From the NCBI RefSeq assembly GCF_036404855.1, contig NZ_DASWYS010000167.1:1-36296 (forward strand): 36,296 nt of DNA, given 5' to 3'. The stretch comes from Pelomonas sp036404855 (GTDB lineage Bacteria > Pseudomonadota > Gammaproteobacteria > Burkholderiales > Burkholderiaceae_C). Both the position numbers and the translations under genes were made by a program. Below, one piece after another: positions 32,846 to 36,296 of the stretch. A model generated the notes under the pieces. That model was not told the origin of the DNA and searched no databases. It was given only the letters and a program-made list of their open reading frames with translations. Numbering within the stretch: position 1 is the stretch's first letter; each line of letters begins with the position of its first letter.

Positions 32846-32860
32846 GTTGACATTATCAAC
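32846..32860. promoter_or_regulatory. operator 1, palindrome GTTGACATTATCAAC
   Basis: A 15-base element with 5-base inverted arms GTTGA and TCAAC. It covers the TTGACA -35 box at 32847-32852 and lies 4 bases upstream of the marR start. An almost identical copy (14 of 15 bases) follows 31 bases later. Size and symmetry suit a MarR dimer. Confidence 0.65.
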
Positions 32861-32875
32861 TTTGTTCCGCATGAT
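32847..32875 (+). promoter_or_regulatory. sigma-70-like promoter for the siderophore-interacting gene
   Basis: TTGACA at 32847-32852 is a perfect -35 box, followed after a 17-base spacer by CATGAT at 32870-32875 (4 of 6 matches to TATAAT). Transcription would begin near 32882, about 35 bases before the ATG at 32917, inside operator 2. Confidence 0.6.
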
Positions 32876-32876
32876 G

Positions 32877-32891
32877 GATGACATTATCAAC
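32877..32891. promoter_or_regulatory. operator 2, near-copy GATGACATTATCAAC
   Basis: Repeats operator 1 with one change (A for T at the second base), 31 bases downstream, about three helical turns. It lies over the expected transcription start of the + strand promoter. A bound repressor on both sites would block the -35 box and the start point. Confidence 0.6.
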
Positions 32892-32916
32892 CATTGAGGC
32901 CGCAAGCCGACCCGCC

Positions 32917-33672
32917 ATGAGCATTGACACTGACGCCGAACCCCGGCGCCGCATCCAGCGCGTGCGCTACGAACTCCAGCGCCGCGAGCTGCGCGTCGTC
33001 CGCGTCGAGCCGCGGGGCGGGCGCTTCGTGGCCGTCACCGTGCAGGGCGATTCGCTGCGGACGTTCGAGTCCGCCTCCTTCGACGACCATGTGAAGCTGA
33101 TGCTGCCCGACGGCGCGGGTGGACTGCAGATGCGCGACTACACGCCGCGCGCCTTCGACACGGAACGCGGCGAACTGGTGCTGGAGTTCGCGCTGCATGG
33201 CGAGGGCCCGTTCACCGAATGGGCTGCTCAAGCGCGGGCCGGCCAGGCGCTGACGGTGGCCGGCCCGCGCGGCTCCATGGTCATCCCGACGGACTACGAC
33301 TGGCATCTGCTGGTCGGCGACGACAGCGCCTGGCCGGCCATCGCGCGCCGGCTGGAGGAGCTGCCAGCCGATGCCCGCGTGCAGGTGCTGCTCTTGATGC
33401 CCGACGCGCCCGCATGGCCGACGCGCGCCTCGGCTGTGCCGCGCTTCGTCGCCTCCCCCGAGGCGCTGGCCCAGGCGCTGCGCGATCTGGCGCTGCCGCC
33501 GGGCGACGGCTTCGTCTGGTGCGCCGGCGAGGCCCAGCTTATGGCCCGGCTGCGCGACATCCTGCTGCACGAGAAGGGCCATCCCAAGGAAGCCATGAAG
33601 GTGGCCGCGTACTGGAAGCGGGGCGCCACGGGCTACCACGCGCGGCTGGACGACGACGCGCCCGCCCGTTGA
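32917..33672 (+). CDS. siderophore-interacting FAD/NAD(P)H reductase-like protein
   Basis: A 251-residue protein of the SIP/ViuB family, which reduces ferric siderophores in the cytoplasm with FAD and NAD(P)H. The FAD site is MRDYTPRAFD (R-x-Y-T), HGEGPFTEWAAQA matches the family's HG-x-GPA-x-WA, GPRGSM and LLVGDDSAWPAI form the pyridine-nucleotide region, and FVWCAGEAQLM matches the C-terminal motif. I prefer ATG 32917; the in-frame ATG 32878 would lie inside operator 2. Divergent MarR and duplicated operators suggest it is induced by the MarR ligand. Confidence 0.88.
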   Translation: MSIDTDAEPRRRIQRVRYELQRRELRVVRVEPRGGRFVAVTVQGDSLRTFESASFDDHVKLMLPDGAGGLQMRDYTPRAFDTERGELVLEFALHGEGPFTEWAAQARAGQALTVAGPRGSMVIPTDYDWHLLVGDDSAWPAIARRLEELPADARVQVLLLMPDAPAWPTRASAVPRFVASPEALAQALRDLALPPGDGFVWCAGEAQLMARLRDILLHEKGHPKEAMKVAAYWKRGATGYHARLDDDAPAR

Positions 33673-33680
33673 CGACGGGC
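33664..33680. terminator. hairpin between convergent genes
   Basis: GCCCGT (33664-33669) and ACGGGC (33675-33680) form a perfect 6-bp stem with a 5-base loop that contains the SIP stop codon and ends next to the stop of the convergent serine hydrolase. It may serve both directions, but no T-run follows. Confidence 0.35.
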
Positions 33681-34847
33681 TCAGTCCACGAACCGCAGGC
33701 TGCCGTACTCCCAGCGCCAGGGCACGCCCGTCTCGCCGAGGACGAAACGCACCAGCGCCGGGAAGGCGCGCTCGGCGCGCACGTCGTTGGCGAGGATGAC
33801 GACGCAGCGCTTCTTCGGCTTCACGCAGACCCAGGTGTTGCCCGTGCTGTCGTTGTGCCCGCCCTTGTAATAGCCCGGGCCCTGCGGACCGAGGAAGGTG
33901 ACGACGCCCAGGCCGGCGGCGAGGTCCGTGCGGCGTTCGGACAGCGGCAGTTCGGGTTGGAAGGTCGGGAACTGCGAGGCGGTCGTGATGGGCAGCCCCG
34001 GTGTGCTCAGCGCGGCCGCGCCCTTGGCGGACAGGCCTTCGCCGTTGATGACGCCGGCGGCCAGCTTTGCCATGTCGGCGATGGTGGTGTCCATGGAACC
34101 GGCGGCTCGCACCCTGCTGCGCGGATCGTGCGGCTCCACGCTGCCATCGTCTTTCCAGCCGTCGGCCAGGTTGGCGGCGAAGTCCGCGCGCCACGTCATG
34201 CTGGTGCGCGTCATGCCGAAGCGGTCGAACACGCGGTGCTGCATCTCGGCACCGAGGTCCAGCCCCAGCCCGCGTTCCAGCACGAACTGAAGCAAGATCA
34301 GTCCCTCGCCGGAGTAGGCGTAGCGCGTGCCGGGGTCGAAGTGCATGCGCAGCCGGCCGTCGGGTTCCAGGAAGGCGAAGTTGGCGAAGCCGCTGCTGTG
34401 CGTCAGCAACATGCGTGCCGTCAGCTGCCGCCACCGATCGTCGCCGGCCAGGCCCGACCAGGGGCCGTAGCGCTTGTCGTCGGGGTAGTCGGGCAGCGGC
34501 TGGGCGAGGTAGGCCGCGAGCGGCCTGTCCAGCGTCAGCCGTCCTTCCTCCACCAGTTGCAGCACGGTGTAGGCGAATGCCGCCTTGGTCAGCGACGCGC
34601 CGTACATGACCGTGTCCGTGAGCAGCGGCTGGCCGCTCGCGTTGCGCTCGCCGTAAGCCCGCACCTGCACGACGCGGCCGGCGTCGATGACCGCCACTGC
34701 AAGGCCGCGCGCCTGCGTGGCCGCCATCAGCCGCGCGGCCTCGGCATCGAGGGCGGCGGCATCCGGGAGGGGGTGCTGGGCGGCGGCCAGCAGCGGCAGT
34801 GCCGCGAGCGCGAGGAGGGCCCGTTGGGTAGAGCGGAGGGCATGCAT
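33681..34847 (-). CDS. serine hydrolase, class C beta-lactamase/esterase family
   Basis: A 388-residue exported serine hydrolase. A signal peptide (ALLALAALPLLAAAQ, residues 10-24) leads to the penicillin-binding fold with S85-L-T-K88 (SxxK), the YSGEG motif in the position of YxN, and GGHND as the HxG-like third motif. It is closer to esterase/D-aminopeptidase-like members than to a resistance AmpC by the YSG form. Substrate unknown. I start at ATG 34847, just before the signal peptide; the in-frame upstream extension to 34931 adds 28 basic, unconserved residues. Confidence 0.87.
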   Translation of the reverse strand: MHALRSTQRALLALAALPLLAAAQHPLPDAAALDAEAARLMAATQARGLAVAVIDAGRVVQVRAYGERNASGQPLLTDTVMYGASLTKAAFAYTVLQLVEEGRLTLDRPLAAYLAQPLPDYPDDKRYGPWSGLAGDDRWRQLTARMLLTHSSGFANFAFLEPDGRLRMHFDPGTRYAYSGEGLILLQFVLERGLGLDLGAEMQHRVFDRFGMTRTSMTWRADFAANLADGWKDDGSVEPHDPRSRVRAAGSMDTTIADMAKLAAGVINGEGLSAKGAAALSTPGLPITTASQFPTFQPELPLSERRTDLAAGLGVVTFLGPQGPGYYKGGHNDSTGNTWVCVKPKKRCVVILANDVRAERAFPALVRFVLGETGVPWRWEYGSLRFVD

Positions 34848-34934
34848 GGCGCGCAGCCTAGCGGCATGCCGGTTGTTCGGGCAAGCGGCGGTTCTCGACT
34901 GGATGCGGGCCGTCGCGCGAGGGCGGCGCAAGCG

Positions 34935-36089
34935 TCAGGCCGTCGGGAAGGTGCCCGGCACGAGGATGTCGCGCGTCACGTTGGCGAGTTGCGTGTGGCC
35001 GCAGAAGGCCATGGTCACGTCCAGCTCCTTGTGCAGGATGGCCAGCGCCTTGGCGACGCCTTCCTCGCCCATGGCGCCCAGGCCATAGACCATCGCGCGG
35101 CCGATCATGGTGCCCTTGGCGCCCAGGGCCCAGGCCTTGAGCACGTCCTGGCCGGAGCGGATGCCGCCGTCCATCCACACCTCGATCTGCGAGCCCACCT
35201 CGGCCACGATGGCCGGCAACGCGTGGATGCTGCTGGGCGCGCCGTCCAGTTGCCGCCCGCCGTGGTTGCTGACGACGATGGCGTCCGCGCCGGCCTGCAC
35301 GGCCAGCTTGGCGTCCGCCACATCCATGATGCCCTTCAGGATGAGCTTGCCGCCCCACTGTTCCTTGACCCAGGCGATGTCGGCCCAGGACAGCCGCGGG
35401 TCGAACTGCTCGTTGGTCCAGGCCGACAGCGAGCGCATGTCGCTGACGCCCTTCACATGACCCACCAGGTTGCGGAAAGTGTGCCGCTTGGTGCCGGCCA
35501 TGCCCAGGCACCAGCGCGGCTTCGTCATCAGGTTGAGGATGTTGCCCAGCGTGGGCCGCGGCGGCGCGGTGAGGCCGTTCTTCAGATCCTTGTGGCGCTG
35601 GCCGATCACCTGCAGGTCCAGCGTCAGCACCAGGGCCGAGCACTTGGCGGCCTTGCAGCGGTCGATCATGCGCGCCATCGCATCCCGGTCGCGCATCATG
35701 TACAGCTGGAACCAGAACGGCGCCGACGTGTGCTCCGCGATGTCCTCGATGGAGCAGATGCTCATCGTCGACAGCGTGAACGGGATGCCGAACTTCTCGG
35801 CCGCACGCGCGGCGTGGATCTCGCCATCGGCGTGCTGCATGCCGGTCAGGCCGACAGGCGCGATGGCCACGGGCATCTTGGCGTCCTGGCCGACCATCTT
35901 CACGGCCGTGCTGCGGCCTTCCATGTTGACGGCCACGCGCTGGCGCAGCTTGATGGCCTGGAAGTCGCTCTCGTTGGCGCGGTAGGTCGTCTCCGTCCAG
36001 GAGCCGGAGTCGGCGTAGTCGTAGAACATGCGCGGCACGCGCTTCTCGGCGAGTTGGCGCAGGTCTTCGATGCAGGTGATGACGGGCAT
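34935..36089 (-). CDS. FMN-dependent alpha-hydroxy-acid dehydrogenase (LldD-like)
   Basis: A 384-residue TIM-barrel flavoenzyme that oxidises an L-2-hydroxy acid such as L-lactate to the 2-oxo acid. Seen in order are FYDYADSGSWTETTYR, MPVAIAPVGLTGMQH, FWFQLYMMRD (125-134), TLDLQVIGQRHKDLKNG, LKGI (K252), SNHGGRQLDGAPS with the catalytic His276 and Arg279, and DGGIRSGQDVLKA. The last family motif GRAMVYGLG follows. L-lactate dehydrogenase, mandelate and glycolate oxidases share these residues, so the acid is not fixed. A LysR regulator ends about 100 bases upstream on the same strand and may control it. Confidence 0.92.
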   Translation of the reverse strand: MPVITCIEDLRQLAEKRVPRMFYDYADSGSWTETTYRANESDFQAIKLRQRVAVNMEGRSTAVKMVGQDAKMPVAIAPVGLTGMQHADGEIHAARAAEKFGIPFTLSTMSICSIEDIAEHTSAPFWFQLYMMRDRDAMARMIDRCKAAKCSALVLTLDLQVIGQRHKDLKNGLTAPPRPTLGNILNLMTKPRWCLGMAGTKRHTFRNLVGHVKGVSDMRSLSAWTNEQFDPRLSWADIAWVKEQWGGKLILKGIMDVADAKLAVQAGADAIVVSNHGGRQLDGAPSSIHALPAIVAEVGSQIEVWMDGGIRSGQDVLKAWALGAKGTMIGRAMVYGLGAMGEEGVAKALAILHKELDVTMAFCGHTQLANVTRDILVPGTFPTA

Positions 36090-36170
36090 GGCGATGCAAT
36101 GGCGGTTTGTGTCAGGCCGCGATGCTAGGCCCGCGCCGCGCCCGCCGCCCCGGAAAAAACCTCGGCCCGC

Positions 36171-36189
36171 GGCGGAAGAGTTTTCCGCC
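36171..36189 (-). terminator. hairpin after the LysR-type gene, possible terminator
   Basis: GGCGGAA (36171-36177) and TTCCGCC (36183-36189) form a perfect 7-bp stem with a 5-base loop, starting within the regulator's stop codon. On the minus strand a run of six T (36154-36159) follows the stem after 11 bases. The spacing is longer than in a classic terminator, so this is moderate support. Confidence 0.45.
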
Positions 36190-36296
36190 TACGCGGCTTC
36201 GACCGCGCGGCAGTGCGCGTGCAGCCATGCGGCGAAGGCCTCGGCGGCCGGGCTGGTGCGGTGGCGCACCAACCCGTAGTGGCGCTCGGCCTGCAC
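36189..36296 (-). CDS. LysR-family regulator, C-terminal end (partial)
   Basis: The last 35 codons of a gene entering from the right edge, ending at TAG 36189-36191. The residues ERHYGLVRHRTSPAAEAFAAWL, read on the minus strand and split across this note only as a short excerpt, match the end of LysR substrate-binding domains (an aromatic-x-LV-x-R/P turn then a helix with AF-x-x-WL). The N-terminal helix-turn-helix is outside the window, so family assignment is from this short tail. It precedes the LldD-like gene on the same strand. Confidence 0.6.
   Translation of the reverse strand: MQAERHYGLVRHRTSPAAEAFAAWLHAHCRAVEAA

Noticed and set aside
33681..34847. serine hydrolase as an AmpC resistance beta-lactamase
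   Set aside because: The second motif is YSG rather than YxN and no ampR-type gene adjoins it; the SxxK fold is shared with many esterases and peptidases.
33219..36128. 969-residue open frame on the + strand
   Set aside because: It runs antisense to the serine hydrolase and the alpha-hydroxy-acid dehydrogenase, both with intact catalytic motifs. High GC removes stops from the opposite strand; the translation is low-complexity Gly/Ala/Arg/His.
1..36296. CRISPR arrays, tRNA/rRNA genes, insertion sequences
   Set aside because: No regularly spaced direct repeats, no cloverleaf or rRNA-like conserved stretches and no transposase motifs were seen on reading.

Overview
The window looks like a chromosome segment from a GC-rich betaproteobacterium, most likely Burkholderiales (Leptothrix/Rubrivivax/Roseateles-like). 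The reasons are the high GC content, tightly overlapped genes, the adjacent aat-bpt pair, and a set of genes that resemble families known from betaproteobacterial exosortase A (XrtA)/PEP-CTERM exopolysaccharide loci. The assignment rests on gene content and sequence style; no marker gene fixes the taxon.

Region 1 (about 116-16006, + strand) is one long, tightly packed polysaccharide operon. It holds three GT4-like glycosyltransferases, a polytopic membrane protein, a GtrA flippase, an ArnC/GtrB-like GT2 enzyme, an SDR/epimerase, an AAC(3)-fold acyltransferase, an FkbH-like HAD-IIIC protein, an acyl carrier protein (ACP), a MaoC-SDR fusion, a VpsJ-like alpha-barrel protein, a Wzx-type flippase and an asparagine-synthetase-like protein without its Cys2 nucleophile. 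Together they suggest assembly of a glycan on a lipid carrier plus decoration with an ACP-carried acyl group.

Region 2 (about 16038-25174, - strand) reads, in transcription order: ACP, two divergent alpha/beta hydrolases of the exosortase-associated families, a double FemAB/GNAT protein, a secreted TPR-like protein, a D-Ala-D-Ala-type ligase, and a large Tat/lipoprotein with a predicted beta-helix and propeller. Divergent from the ACP (25311-28159, +) lie an AMP-forming acyl/aminoacyl ligase and a PLP decarboxylase. I infer that ligase, decarboxylase, ACP and hydrolases form a second carrier-protein module. Neither exosortase nor any PEP-CTERM protein is in the window; they may lie beyond the left edge.

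Region 3 (28268-36296) is ordinary chromosomal flank: the N-degron transferases bpt and aat (-), an ArsC/Spx-like reductase, riboflavin synthase, a CorA-like transporter, a DUF3820 protein and a YnfA protein (+), a MarR regulator (-) divergent from a siderophore-interacting flavoprotein (+), a serine hydrolase, an FMN alpha-hydroxy-acid dehydrogenase and the tail of a LysR regulator (-). The marR/SIP intergenic region carries a duplicated palindrome over a good sigma-70 promoter.

No stretch over 300 bases lacks a gene. I saw no rRNA, tRNA, CRISPR array, insertion sequence or riboswitch.
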